45,255 nucleotides of DNA, from positions 1 through 45,255 of the forward strand of contig CALEWY010000045.1 of the NCBI GenBank assembly GCA_937925335.1, in the 5' to 3' direction. Under the pieces are notes generated by a model. That model searched no databases. It saw only the letters and a list, made by a program, of their open reading frames with translations, and was not told the origin of the DNA. This DNA comes from an uncultured Acidimicrobiales bacterium. Its GTDB lineage: Bacteria > Actinomycetota > Acidimicrobiia > Acidimicrobiales > SZUA-35. Position 1 is the stretch's first letter. Every line of letters begins with the position of its first letter. Both the position numbers and the translations under genes were made by a program. Shown here one piece after another: positions 1 to 7,462 of this stretch.

Positions 1-40
1 CTTCAGTGAGCGCGTTCAGGGCAGAATCATGTTCGGTCAT
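1..40 (-). CDS. 5' end of an unidentified gene running off the window
   Basis: Only the first 13 codons are inside the window (reads MTEHDSALNALTE). The ATG is at 40-38. A purine-rich GAGAAGGA Shine-Dalgarno-like stretch lies about 9 nt upstream, which supports a true start. Too little protein is visible to name a family. The start codon and the ribosome-binding stretch lie in a long inverted repeat (39-89), so initiation may be controlled by RNA folding. Confidence 0.5.
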   Translation of the reverse strand, partial: MTEHDSALNALTE

Positions 41-89
41 CGTGCGGTTTCCTTCTCAGTCGTGTGGTTACTTCTGAGAATCGCACGAT
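39..89 (-). promoter_or_regulatory. 5'-leader hairpin covering a start codon
   Basis: On the minus strand the leader of the gene ending at 40 has two nested inverted repeats. ATCGTGCG at 39-46 pairs with CGCACGAT at 82-89 (8 bp). Inside it TTCTCAG at 53-59 pairs with CTGAGAA at 74-80 (7 bp). The outer arm contains the first two bases of the ATG, and the inner arm overlaps the GAGAAGG ribosome-binding stretch. This arrangement would block translation when folded. It could be a translational switch or a DNA-level operator; only the sequence symmetry is seen. Confidence 0.4.
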
Positions 90-480
90 GGCCACCACCA
101 AGGTGATGACCCCGACCTACACCACTACGAGGGACTCACCCCAACAAATTCGGCACTATTGGTGAGGAGCCACTTTGGTAAACCCGCGGATGGCCGACAG
201 CATGCGAGCCCGAGTCGATGCTGCTCGCCCTGTGGGGTCGGCTAGGAGCGGAGGCGGCAGGTCTCGAAGTCGCCGGTGAGGTACACATCGCTCATCACCT
301 GTTCACGTGCCAAACTGAAGAAAACGTTTGAACGGACCCTAATGAGCTGGTTTTGCGCCGTGTTCGAGGACCTTGCCTCTCTTGCTGGAGAGCGAGGCAT
401 TGGAGTAGCAACCACCGAGTCGACGGAGGGCGCGACCTTCTTTCTGCAAGCTCGATCGATCTCAGCAACAAGCACTAACG
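90..480. other. Intergenic stretch without a convincing gene
   Basis: About 390 bp between the leader of the truncated minus gene and the first plus-strand gene. Short open frames exist on both strands (for example about 80 codons from 276 on plus and 475 to 242 on minus), but neither has a good ribosome-binding site or a recognisable domain. It probably holds promoters for both flanking genes and remnants of rearranged DNA. Confidence 0.3.
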
Positions 481-1167
481 ATGCCGTTGCTTCCAGGGTG
501 TGGATCTGTAGTGCAGTTCATCGCTGAGCACATCGAATGGTTGCGGTCGAACGGCGTTGAGGTCCTTCCGCTTGGTCAAAGCGTGTTTGATCCAGAAATC
601 ACGCGCCCGATCTTCAATCGTGGACTACCCGGCGAGTATCAAGCTTTCTACGATTCAGAGCTCTGGCTTCGCGCAAGAACCTTGGGTCTCGCCACACCGG
701 ACGGCGGCCTCTGGCACCTCAACGAGGGGCTCGATTTGAGCCTCACGATGGCAGCCGAAGTCGACTCGGAGTTCCCTGTCGACCCGGTGCCGTTTCTTTA
801 CGCATCTGAGGGCGACGTTCTCGTCATCGAGGGGTCCGGTGAAAGGATGGGCTGGCTGTGGAGCGTCGGTCCCCTGGCTGAGCCAGTCATCGGCCCCTTC
901 TGTTCTTCGTTGTCTCAATATCTGCGCGCGTCACGTGAACTGTTCGACATGGGTTACCTCCGATTCAACGAGTACGGGCAGGTCGTCTCAGCGAAGGCAA
1001 TCGGCGACACCGGACCGTGGCCCCCCGATGACACGCCTGGCCCACTACTCGGCGACTTCTTCCAACTATTGGCAGCACCAACCCGACCCCTTAGTGAACC
1101 CAAGAATCTAAGCTCGTTCAGTGAGTTGATGCCGTGGTACACGCCGGTACACCTCGACGCTTCTTAG
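481..1167 (+). CDS. Orphan protein, possibly SMI1/KNR4 (SUKH)-like
   Basis: 228 residues with no signal peptide or membrane segment. The middle part (GDVLVIEGSGERMGWLW, then PVIGPFCSSLSQYLRASRELF) alternates short hydrophobic strands with a closing helix, in the style of SMI1/KNR4 (SUKH) immunity-type proteins. I cannot confirm the family. The ATG at 481 lacks a strong ribosome-binding site. An in-frame GTG at 511, preceded by GGATCTGTA, is an equally likely start and would remove ten residues (MPLLPGCGSV). It stands alone in an accessory patch with other orphans and a dead recombinase, as expected for a transferred gene. Confidence 0.55.
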   Translation: MPLLPGCGSVVQFIAEHIEWLRSNGVEVLPLGQSVFDPEITRPIFNRGLPGEYQAFYDSELWLRARTLGLATPDGGLWHLNEGLDLSLTMAAEVDSEFPVDPVPFLYASEGDVLVIEGSGERMGWLWSVGPLAEPVIGPFCSSLSQYLRASRELFDMGYLRFNEYGQVVSAKAIGDTGPWPPDDTPGPLLGDFFQLLAAPTRPLSEPKNLSSFSELMPWYTPVHLDAS

Positions 1168-1506
1168 CCGAAGCCAACAACAACCCGGTCGACCGGACAC
1201 CGCCGATAGGACGCCTACGGAGATCGACGCTGTGGGCCGCGATGCTGGGTTGTTCCCCAGGGTCCGGATCCGCAAGACGGCCGAGGAAGCTGTGTCGATC
1301 CAGTTTCTGGTGAGCAACGGATTCTCTGTCACCCATCCGCCTGCCCTCCTCATGCCCACGTCGACGGACCCTGGGGGGGGAATCGCCTTGACATTGCCGG
1401 CAACGTCGTTGAGCCCGAGTCGACAGCGCCACACTTGCCGATTCAGACTGGAGGGCCAAGGTGAGCTGTGACTAGTCGTGCGAGTGAGCAGGTCGCTTAC
1501 TCACCA
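1168..1506. other. Intergenic stretch, no supported gene
   Basis: About 340 bp between two orphan genes. Open frames occur on both strands, but they lack ribosome-binding sites and recognisable motifs, and they overlap one another in several frames. A run of eight G occurs at 1373-1380, just upstream of 1381. It probably represents decayed accessory DNA. Confidence 0.3.
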
Positions 1507-1929
1507 CTACGAGCAATCGCCAACGTCGCTGAGCTGAAGCGCACGTTCCTCACCTGCGACGTGGAGTGCGATGTCGAAAATGTCAAGGGACATCAGCGCT
1601 TCCCAGCCGACCGCCACCCTCCAGCTCATAACCGCCGACTTTCGGCGGGCCTCTCTGTCTGGAACGACAAGCGCCAGCTTCGCAGCGCGAGCTGCGATCT
1701 CTGAAACTGAATACGAAACTGGCAAGGGAACGCCCGCAACCTGCCAGCCAAGAACTGCAGGTTGAAGCGCCTGCATGAGCCGAGCAATATCCTGCCAAAC
1801 GACTTCGAGATTCATCTGGCTGTAGTCATTCCGACATCTCCAGATCACATCAGCAAAGCCAGGTCCAGACACGTCAGGCGTCCCTGCCGCATGAATGTGC
1901 AATCTTTCGATCACTTCTTCGTCGATCAT
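1507..1929 (-). CDS. Orphan 140-residue protein
   Basis: The reading frame has balanced composition (acidic N-terminus MIDEEVIERLHIHA, a WRCRNDYSQMNLEVVWQDIARL segment likely to be helical, then a V/A/L-rich middle). It looks more like a coding frame than its overlapping alternatives. No domain is recognised. The ATG at 1929 has only a weak AGG upstream. It lies alone on the minus strand between another orphan gene and the recombinase relic. It could be an immunity-type or cargo gene of a lost element; that is inference from location only. Confidence 0.45.
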   Translation of the reverse strand: MIDEEVIERLHIHAAGTPDVSGPGFADVIWRCRNDYSQMNLEVVWQDIARLMQALQPAVLGWQVAGVPLPVSYSVSEIAARAAKLALVVPDREARRKSAVMSWRVAVGWEALMSLDIFDIALHVAGEERALQLSDVGDCS

Positions 1930-2083
1930 CTCGGATTCGAACCTATCTCGACTGGAACATGGCTGCCGGCGTTGCCTGCAGCCTCAATATGATTCGCATT
2001 TCGGTGGGGGTGGTTTCGAAGACTCCGACCTCGCCAGTGTCATCCACCGTGCGGGCGAGGTTTCAATGGATCAACCTGTTCGG

Positions 2084-2390
2084 TCAGTTCCGGAAGACGT
2101 TGTTCGCAAGGAGTTGGGGGAGTGAGGTGCCTCGGTCGATTTGGGCGACGCTGTAGGTGTGGCGGAAGAGGTGGACCTTTTCGCCTGGGGTGCGGTGACG
2201 CCGGCTGCGGCGAGCCATTGTTCGCGAGGTGTTGGACTGCTTGGTTGTCGAGGCTTCGTCCGTTGACTCGTACGAAGAGGTAGGCGTCGGGGTCGGTGCC
2301 TCCGAGTCGTTGTTCAACTCGTTGGGTGAGGTAGTGGTTGATGGCGGCGAGGACTTCGGTTGGGAGCGAGAGGACGCGTGTGTCCAAGCC
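2084..2390 (-). pseudogene. Tyrosine recombinase/integrase relic with two frameshifts
   Basis: The C-terminal half of a tyrosine recombinase can be read across three frames of the minus strand. The first frame (about 2390-2225) gives DTRVLSLPTEVLAAINHYL ... YLFVRVNGRSLDNQAVQHL. The second (about 2227-2185) gives EQWLAAAGVTAPQ. The third (about 2186-2084) gives GEKVHLFRHTYSVAQIDRG ... and stops after NNVFRN. The HxxR box (HLFR) is present. The LLGH and catalytic Tyr boxes are missing, as is the N-terminal half with the first catalytic Arg. Two indels plus truncation mean it cannot work. It marks the site of a former integrated element next to the orphan genes and mazEF. Confidence 0.75.
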
Positions 2391-2683
2391 CTGGGAATTG
2401 AAGGAGGCTCTGGGCCACAATGGATCCCGGGAAGGAATTGCACCAGTTGTCAGAGGTTTCCCAGACGATTGTTCCCTCCAGGAACGAGAGGTGCGTCGAC
2501 GTCGAGGTAACACTGCAAGATTCCCGGACCTTTGGAATTCCCAGAGCACTCACAACCACCCTCGAGGGTGCGGGCGGCAGCAGTATGTATGAGGGCCTGC
2601 GACGATCGACGGGTTCGAAGTCGTCAACGGCGCTCTCCCTGAGGGACTGTCTAAGTGATGAGTGCCAACGGAGTTACCTACAA

Positions 2684-3388
2684 GTGACAAACGATCAACT
2701 TTTCGACCTATTGGACAACGAGAGCGATTCAACGGGGCTCTGGCTTGCGGTGAGCGACGTTGTTGACGCGACATTGCTCGGCGGGTCAGCGGTGTCGCTA
2801 GAGGCGCCGAGCTTGGTGGATGGTTTGGTTACTCGCATTGTCCAGCGTCGGTCGTTCGAAGTTCCGTTGTTGGCAGTCCTGATCTCGGTGGCACCTTGGG
2901 TCGGAGCCTGGGAGTCGGCCCGTGCACTCTCGCCAGGTGCTTTCGCTGCGGAGCGACACGCCGAACTGCAAGTTGAGTCGTCGCTTGAACGACTCGTAAC
3001 GTTCATCGCCTCCAGCGATCTACCGAGCGATGAAGAGACACGATGTCTGCTCTTCCGGATCGTGGGTATGTGTACTCGTGACTTCCCCACGGGCCTCGGG
3101 TTTTTGGAGAGTGCGGTTGAGGCTGAAGCTTCCGATCGTGCGCTCGCATGCGCTGTGGAAGCCTGGGTCGTGGCGTTTGTCCGATCTGGCAAGATGAGCG
3201 CTGGTTTCGTCGTGCCCGTGCGCGAGCTTGTTCGAGGCAAAGTTGAGGTGCGGAAGCGCATCACGAATGCTCCGTATTGCTTTGTGGGCGGAGGTGTCGA
3301 TGAGAATCGTCGGCGCATAGAGGAACTACTCGGACTGACGTTGTCGGAGCGCGATTTCAGCGCTCATTGGCCCAGCGAGCTTGTCTAG
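2684..3388 (+). CDS. Orphan 234-residue soluble protein
   Basis: No family recognised. The chosen start is the GTG at 2684, which has GGAG ten bases upstream (2670-2673). The frame stays open upstream to 2420 with an ATG at 2585, but that upstream part reads like noise and overlaps the recombinase relic. The protein is rich in Leu/Val/Ala/Glu and is probably mostly helical (SSLERLVTFIASSDL, then ETRCLLFRIVGMC). It may form HEAT-like helical pairs; this is inference. It has no signal peptide or membrane segment. Its place between a dead integrase and a toxin-antitoxin pair suggests cargo of a past integration. Confidence 0.6.
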   Translation: MTNDQLFDLLDNESDSTGLWLAVSDVVDATLLGGSAVSLEAPSLVDGLVTRIVQRRSFEVPLLAVLISVAPWVGAWESARALSPGAFAAERHAELQVESSLERLVTFIASSDLPSDEETRCLLFRIVGMCTRDFPTGLGFLESAVEAEASDRALACAVEAWVVAFVRSGKMSAGFVVPVRELVRGKVEVRKRITNAPYCFVGGGVDENRRRIEELLGLTLSERDFSAHWPSELV

Positions 3389-3549
3389 CTGTTGAGGCGG
3401 ATACCTATCGAATAGCTCTGAGGGGGCTCTCGTGAATCGTTCCGGGAATGTTGCGTGCTCTGATCCTTGAGAGGATGGAGTCATGTCAAAGAAGTCGAGG
3501 CGTTGCCCGCCCGTTGCGGCAAGCCCTTACGGCGTGGCATAATCGTGGC

Positions 3550-3786
3550 ATGAGTCGGGCACGCATCAGTACAACCGTCGACCGTGAGCTCCTTGAGAAC
3601 GCTCGTCGCGCCCATGCTGGAACAACCGACAGCGAACTCGTCGAGGAAGCCCTCACTGTTCTACTTCAACGGCATCGCTCAGCTGAGATCGATTCGGCGT
3701 ACCAGGCGGCGTATGAAGACCAGCCACTCGACGAGGCAGACGACTGGGGCGACCTTCAGTCGTTCCGAAGTGCAGCATCATCGTGA
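3550..3786 (+). CDS. MazE/RHH-type antitoxin
   Basis: 78 residues from the ATG at 3550 ([15 protein letters not shown]). The N-terminus has the pattern of a ribbon-helix-helix DNA-binding domain: a short strand (ARISTTVD), then two helices ([12 protein letters not shown] and [16 protein letters not shown]). The acidic C-terminus ([15 protein letters not shown]) is the usual toxin-binding tail of such antitoxins. The frame extends upstream to 3448, but the ATG at 3550 fits the domain. Its stop overlaps the GTG of the next gene by four bases (GTGA), so antitoxin and toxin are translationally coupled. Expected role: neutralise the MazF-type toxin and repress the operon. Confidence 0.85.
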   Translation: MSRARISTTVDRELLENARRAHAGTTDSELVEEALTVLLQRHRSAEIDSAYQAAYEDQPLDEADDWGDLQSFRSAASS

Positions 3787-4109
3787 GTGAGTTGCCGAAA
3801 CGAGGCGAGCTGTGGTGGTGCGAGCCGCCTGAGATCGGACGACGTCCAGTCGTCATTCTTTCGAGAGACGCTGCCATACCCAGCTTGCGTCGAGCGCTGG
3901 TCGCACCTTGCACGACGAACGTTCGAGGACTGCCGAGCGAGGTTCTCCTCGACCCAGAAACCGATCCGATTGGCCGCGCCTGCGCCATCAACTTGGATTC
4001 AGTTGAGTCCGTTTCGGTCGGGCTGCTCGTTGAACGAATCGGGTCACTCAGCGGATTGCGCATGACAGAGGTCTGCGAAGCGCTCGACGTGGCGACCGAT
4101 TGCGCGTAG
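3783..4109 (+). CDS. mazF: MazF/PemK-type endoribonuclease toxin
   Basis: 108 residues beginning at GTG 3783. The N-terminus [24 protein letters not shown] has the typical MazF/PemK opening (RGEVWW ... RPVVILS), followed by [15 protein letters not shown], which matches the TTxxRxxP segment around the active-site Thr. Then comes the strand [14 protein letters not shown] and a C-terminal helix that likely contributes to the dimer. Family members cut RNA at short sequence motifs. The length is normal for the family. It is coupled to the upstream RHH antitoxin, and a nested hairpin with a T-run follows at 4183-4240. Confidence 0.9.
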   Translation: MSELPKRGELWWCEPPEIGRRPVVILSRDAAIPSLRRALVAPCTTNVRGLPSEVLLDPETDPIGRACAINLDSVESVSVGLLVERIGSLSGLRMTEVCEALDVATDCA

Positions 4110-4155
4110 ACCTCGATCGTCGACTGTTTGGATCGCATCAGTTCATTCGGTGATT

Positions 4156-4245
4156 CTTGCGGGATATCCCTCCAGGGGCTTTGCGGAGGGCTCAGCCGCA
4201 AGAAGTTGCGGGACATCCCTCCACAAGGGGGTTTTTCGGGTTTGA
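4156..4245 (+). repeat. Nested-hairpin intergenic repeat (family copy A) with T-run
   Basis: Between mazF and the convergent DUF4214 gene. The core at 4183-4224 folds as an outer stem GGAGGG/CCCTCC around an inner perfect stem CCGCAA/TTGCGG with a GAAG loop. A partial second unit (TTGCGGGATATCCCTCC) lies just before it. TTTTT follows at about 4234, so it could act as the terminator for mazEF. Its reverse complement closely matches the three tandem units at 38060-38223, so this is a dispersed repeat family and not only a terminator. Confidence 0.7.
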
Positions 4246-4349
4246 AACAGACATAAGCGACATTATGCATCACATGCCCGTTTTCGGGGATGGGTCGCTC
4301 TTGGGCCCTGAGGCCCCCATCCCCGTTCAAACAGGTGTGTCGATGATGC

Positions 4350-5330
4350 TTACGGGGTGACCACGATCGTGTAGTTCTCGATCGTGATGTAATCCCCCGT
4401 GCCGGCATCGGCGATGTACTGAAGGAAGTCGCCGCCGCAACGGTTCATGAATCCGTTGTCGTCGACCTGAACGGTCAAGCTGTACAGCGGATCTTCGTCC
4501 AGCTCGACCAAATACTCTCGACACGCTTGGTGAAGTTCGATCACTGTGAGCGCTTCGGCAGCGCCATCGTGAGATCCGATCTCATCGCCGGTCTCGACCC
4601 ACGAATCATCGATGTAGTCGCCGGCGTCGTTCAGAATCGACTCTTCGTAAGCCCGTTCGGTGACCACGCCGTTTGTCACCGTGATCGTCGTCGTCGACCC
4701 GCCAATGATGCTGGATGTCGAACGCTCATATTGATACGAGTCCTCGGGAGCGTAAACAGCCTCGGACGCATCGACCAGAGCCATCAGGCCCTCCATGCCC
4801 GTTCCGGTCTTGACTCGAAACTCGACGCTGTCGGCAAAGAAGACGATCAGATCTTCCTTTGTTGCATCGCCGGACTCGACTCGCTCGACCCAAAAGTCTT
4901 TGCCGCTTTGCTCGGATGGCCGCTCGAGAACCTCGACGTACATGAACTCGACCCACTCTTCGGTCGTTGCGTTCACCTGGGTTCCAAACGTTTGTTGGAA
5001 TTCGGGTGAGGTCCGGAAGAACGCCACCATTTCCGTCAGAGCCATTCCGTCGGCTCGGCGACCAACCCAGTACTCGAGCCCCTCTTCTTCAGGTGCACGA
5101 TCGAGCAAGGCGACGTAGAGCCGCTCAATTTCACCATCCACACCGGCTGGCCCTCGTTCGATGCGCTCGAGCGCGGGCGGCGACTCGGCGCCGGCCGGCG
5201 AGATCGCCCCGACCCCCATTGCGGCGATCATGGCGATCGCAGCAACAAGGCTGAGCAGCCTGCGGAGCGGCGCAGCCGAGACACCCCCGTCGCGGCGCGA
5301 CAAACAGGTTTCCAACGTTGCGGGTTTCAT
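4350..5330 (-). CDS. Secreted protein with two DUF4214-like repeats
   Basis: 326 residues from the ATG at 5330 (MKPATLETCLSRR). It has GGAGGG about 7 nt upstream, which decides this start over a longer frame from 5393. A Sec signal peptide (RRLLSLVAAIAMIAAMGVGA, cut near SPAGA) is followed by two repeats of the DUF4214 pattern: IERLYVALLDRAPEEEGLEYWV ... FFRTSPEF and VEFMYVEVLERPSEQSGKDFWV ... FFADSVEF. The C-terminal third (YERSTSSIIGG ... TITVTNGVV ... one Cys pair) resembles DUF6174-type modules found in exported lipoproteins; that part is tentative. DUF4214 repeats occur in surface and extracellular proteins. It stands alone, convergent with mazF. Confidence 0.8.
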   Translation of the reverse strand: MKPATLETCLSRRDGGVSAAPLRRLLSLVAAIAMIAAMGVGAISPAGAESPPALERIERGPAGVDGEIERLYVALLDRAPEEEGLEYWVGRRADGMALTEMVAFFRTSPEFQQTFGTQVNATTEEWVEFMYVEVLERPSEQSGKDFWVERVESGDATKEDLIVFFADSVEFRVKTGTGMEGLMALVDASEAVYAPEDSYQYERSTSSIIGGSTTTITVTNGVVTERAYEESILNDAGDYIDDSWVETGDEIGSHDGAAEALTVIELHQACREYLVELDEDPLYSLTVQVDDNGFMNRCGGDFLQYIADAGTGDYITIENYTIVVTP

Positions 5331-5664
5331 GATCGGTCCCTCCAGACGATCTCTGCCAGCGGGCGCCGGCACCGCCCGAAGATACAACAGCACTCCCCCT
5401 CGGCCATCGGGATTCTCCCCGTGTTCCCGTAGGGACCTGCGCGCAGCATCGCCCCCACCCGCACAGCCGCCCCGACCCGCTCAGCATCGCCCGAACGCCT
5501 CACTCCCAACGGCACGGCACTCCCCACGGCACGCACTCCCAACGGCACGGCATTCCTGCACAACGCGCCGATCTCAATCGACCGTGACACCAGTTTCCGC
5601 TCAGCTCACAGGCTTTTTGAACCGAAGATCGAACCAGTCGCCCACTCGCTCCGTCTGAGGGAAC
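5331..5664. other. Divergent intergenic region with short C-rich tandem repeat
   Basis: 334 bp between the divergent DUF4214 gene and a membrane-protein gene, expected to hold both promoters. The plus strand is C-rich. At 5501-5552 there are three near-identical 16-17 bp units of the form CACTCCCAACGGCACGG. The GGAGGG ribosome-binding site of the minus gene lies next to 5331 and the GAGGGAAC site of the plus gene just before 5665. No open frame with coding character is seen. Confidence 0.5.
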
Positions 5665-6522
5665 ATGAACGCAACAAAGCTCGCCATCGCCACGGTGGCC
5701 TCACTGCTCACCGCAACCGTTCTGGCCGTCTTCTTGTCGTGGGTCGAAACGCAGCACGCCATCAACATCTACGGCTTCTCGGCGATGTTCGTCATTCCAA
5801 TCGGAGCGATCGGCTGTGGTTTCGTCAGCGCGATCGGCTTTTGGCTCGTCAGCCGAGTGCTCCACATTCGCCCGACCGGCGCCGCACGGTTCTTCCCGCT
5901 GCTGACCGCACTCGCAACCTTCGGCATCGCCAACTACCTCAGCTACACCTGGTTCAAGTTCCCGAACGGCGCATCCCCGTCAGACGTGATGAGTTTCGTT
6001 GAATACCTCAAGCTCGTCTCCACCGAAGCCAGCTACTCCATTGGCAGCTCCGGCAACGACACCACCATCGATCGAGTCGGGTCGCTCGGCTACGCCCTCA
6101 CCGCATTGCAGATCATCGGTTTCGCAGGCGGCGGGTTCTTGCTCTCATCGACGTTGACGAAGATTCCCTGGTGCGAGACTTCCGAACGCTTCATGAAGAA
6201 GACAGCCAAGCACCAGCGCTTCTTCGGCGAGGAAGGCTTAGGCGACCAAAGCCATCTCGCCTTTGCGGCGATGCAGGCAACCGACATCGAATCGGTCCGG
6301 TCGATCGTCACCAACGAGCAAGACAAGGTGAAGCCTCGCAAGCGCTGTGTCTCGCTCCTTCTCACTGAGCATGCATGCACCCACTGCGGACGTCACCGCC
6401 ACTCCCTTTCCCAGACCGAACGAAACGGCAACAACTGGGCCGTCACCGCAAGCGCCGAGTTCGACGAAGCCGGCTCTCCCACGCTTGCCACCGCTCCCCC
6501 AACTCCAGCGATCGTTTCCTAA
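5665..6522 (+). CDS. Integral membrane protein with cytosolic Cys/His tail
   Basis: 285 residues; GAGGGAAC directly precedes the ATG. Four hydrophobic segments are visible: near the N-terminus (LAIATVASLLTATVLAVFL), about 35-60 (FSAMFVIPIGAIGCGFVSAIGF), about 75-92 (FFPLLTALATFGIANYLS) and about 145-165 (YALTALQIIGFAGGGFLL). The soluble C-terminal part holds HACTHCGRHRH, a possible metal site. No family recognised. The gene ends 50 bp before a strong terminator, so it is probably a single transcription unit, although it neighbours the sigma-CHAT cassette. Confidence 0.75.
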   Translation: MNATKLAIATVASLLTATVLAVFLSWVETQHAINIYGFSAMFVIPIGAIGCGFVSAIGFWLVSRVLHIRPTGAARFFPLLTALATFGIANYLSYTWFKFPNGASPSDVMSFVEYLKLVSTEASYSIGSSGNDTTIDRVGSLGYALTALQIIGFAGGGFLLSSTLTKIPWCETSERFMKKTAKHQRFFGEEGLGDQSHLAFAAMQATDIESVRSIVTNEQDKVKPRKRCVSLLLTEHACTHCGRHRHSLSQTERNGNNWAVTASAEFDEAGSPTLATAPPTPAIVS

Positions 6523-6572
6523 CTCCGCTTCGAGCAAACGATCCGGTCGACGCACGAAACAGCCCTCCAGAC

Positions 6573-6615
6573 GCGAACGAACCCGAGCCGCGTGAGCTCG
6601 GGTTCGTTCGCTTTT
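6573..6615 (+). terminator. Strong intrinsic terminator
   Basis: A perfect 16-bp inverted repeat: GCGAACGAACCCGAGC at 6573-6588 and its complement at 6596-6611, with a 7-base loop, followed by TTTT at 6612-6615. It lies 50 bp after the membrane-protein stop codon and insulates the sigma-CHAT cassette from upstream transcription. Further inverted repeats follow: AGCGAGAA/TTCTCGCT at 6624-6641 and ATCCTGC/GCAGGAT at 6653-6678. These could serve the convergent small peptide gene. Confidence 0.85.
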
Positions 6616-6697
6616 GAAGCCGCAGCGAGAACCTTCTCGCTACTGCAGGTTGATCCTGCTCCACCTATCGTGCAGGATTCTCCCTAAATCAGGGGTA

Positions 6698-6805
6698 TCA
6701 GCCCCAGCCACTGCCGGTGGCAATCGGCGACGAGCCGACAACCAAAGCCAACGCACCGGCGGCGATCACGAGGGCGGTCTTCTTGGCTACGAGCGTTGTT
6801 TTCAT
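6698..6805 (-). CDS. 35-residue signal-peptide-like hydrophobic peptide
   Basis: A small open frame on the minus strand, ATG at 6805 and TGA at 6698-6700, with a good ribosome-binding site (GGAGGCAAGAAC then ATG). The product starts MKTTLVAKK, has one hydrophobic helix (TALVIAAGALALVVG) and ends SSPIATGSGWG. It looks like a signal peptide or single-membrane-pass peptide with almost no mature domain. It is divergent from the sigma-factor gene, with 45 bp between the two start codons, so the two genes probably share control sequences. It might be the sensor, ligand or substrate of the CHAT protease system. That is inference from position and form. Confidence 0.6.
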   Translation of the reverse strand: MKTTLVAKKTALVIAAGALALVVGSSPIATGSGWG

Positions 6806-6850
6806 GTTCTTGCCTCCAGGGCGATGTGGATTGATGCCGGAGGAGAGGCA

Positions 6851-7462
6851 ATGAGGTCGACAAAAGATGCAGGTGCTCCTCCAATTTTCTTGAGGGGCAT
6901 CGGACCGAGCTCCACGAACGAGGCTTTGATCGGCGCCGCGCTGTCTGGCTCCTCCACCGCGTGGGAGCTACTCGTCGACCGTTACGAGCGGCTCGTTTGG
7001 TCGGTCATCCGGCGATACGGCATTCGCAAGAGCGATGCCCCAGACCTGTTCCAGCTCTCGTTTCTCCTGCTCCACACCCATCTCCACCAGGTGCGTGAGC
7101 CCGAAAAGCTTGGGCTGTGGCTCCACACCACCACTCGCCGCGAGTGCGTTCGCCACCTCCAACGCATGAATCGCTCATCCATGGCCGACACACCAATCGA
7201 CGAAATCGATCCCGCCTACGAGGGGCCGTCGCCTGAGGAAGAAGTCGCCGCGGCCGAGGCGGACTCACGTCTTCGCACATCGGTCGCCCAGCTCTCCCCT
7301 GCTTGTCGTAAGGTGTTAGAGCTAAGCTTTCGTGACCCGCCAGCAACGTATGACGAGATGGCTACTCGCCTGAACGTGAAGCGGGGTACGGTCAGCGCGA
7401 AGCGGCGTCGCTGCCTCGACCGACTCGGCACGATCTACCAAGGACAGGAATCAGATGAGTAG
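6851..7462 (+). CDS. RNA polymerase sigma-70-family factor of the CHAT cassette
   Basis: 203 residues from the ATG at 6851, preceded by GGAGGAGAGGCA; the frame is open further upstream but this site decides the start. Region 2-like helices lie at about residues 25-100 (WELLVDRYERLVWSVIRRYG, then DAPDLFQLSFLLLHTHL and LWLHTTTRRECVRHLQR). An acidic linker (DEIDPAYEGPSPEEEVAAAE) follows. The region 4 helix-turn-helix is near the C-terminus (LSPACRKVLEL, then TYDEMATRLNVKRGTVSAKRRRCLDRL). It resembles ECF-type sigma factors without an adjacent anti-sigma gene. It overlaps the next gene by 8 bp. Likely role: it drives transcription of its own cassette or of the divergent peptide gene. Confidence 0.9.
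   Translation: MRSTKDAGAPPIFLRGIGPSSTNEALIGAALSGSSTAWELLVDRYERLVWSVIRRYGIRKSDAPDLFQLSFLLLHTHLHQVREPEKLGLWLHTTTRRECVRHLQRMNRSSMADTPIDEIDPAYEGPSPEEEVAAAEADSRLRTSVAQLSPACRKVLELSFRDPPATYDEMATRLNVKRGTVSAKRRRCLDRLGTIYQGQESDE

Noticed and set aside
1232..1471. A plus-strand open frame of about 80 codons after the first orphan gene
   Set aside because: No ribosome-binding site, ends in a Ser/Pro/Arg-rich stretch, and overlaps other frames of the same quality.
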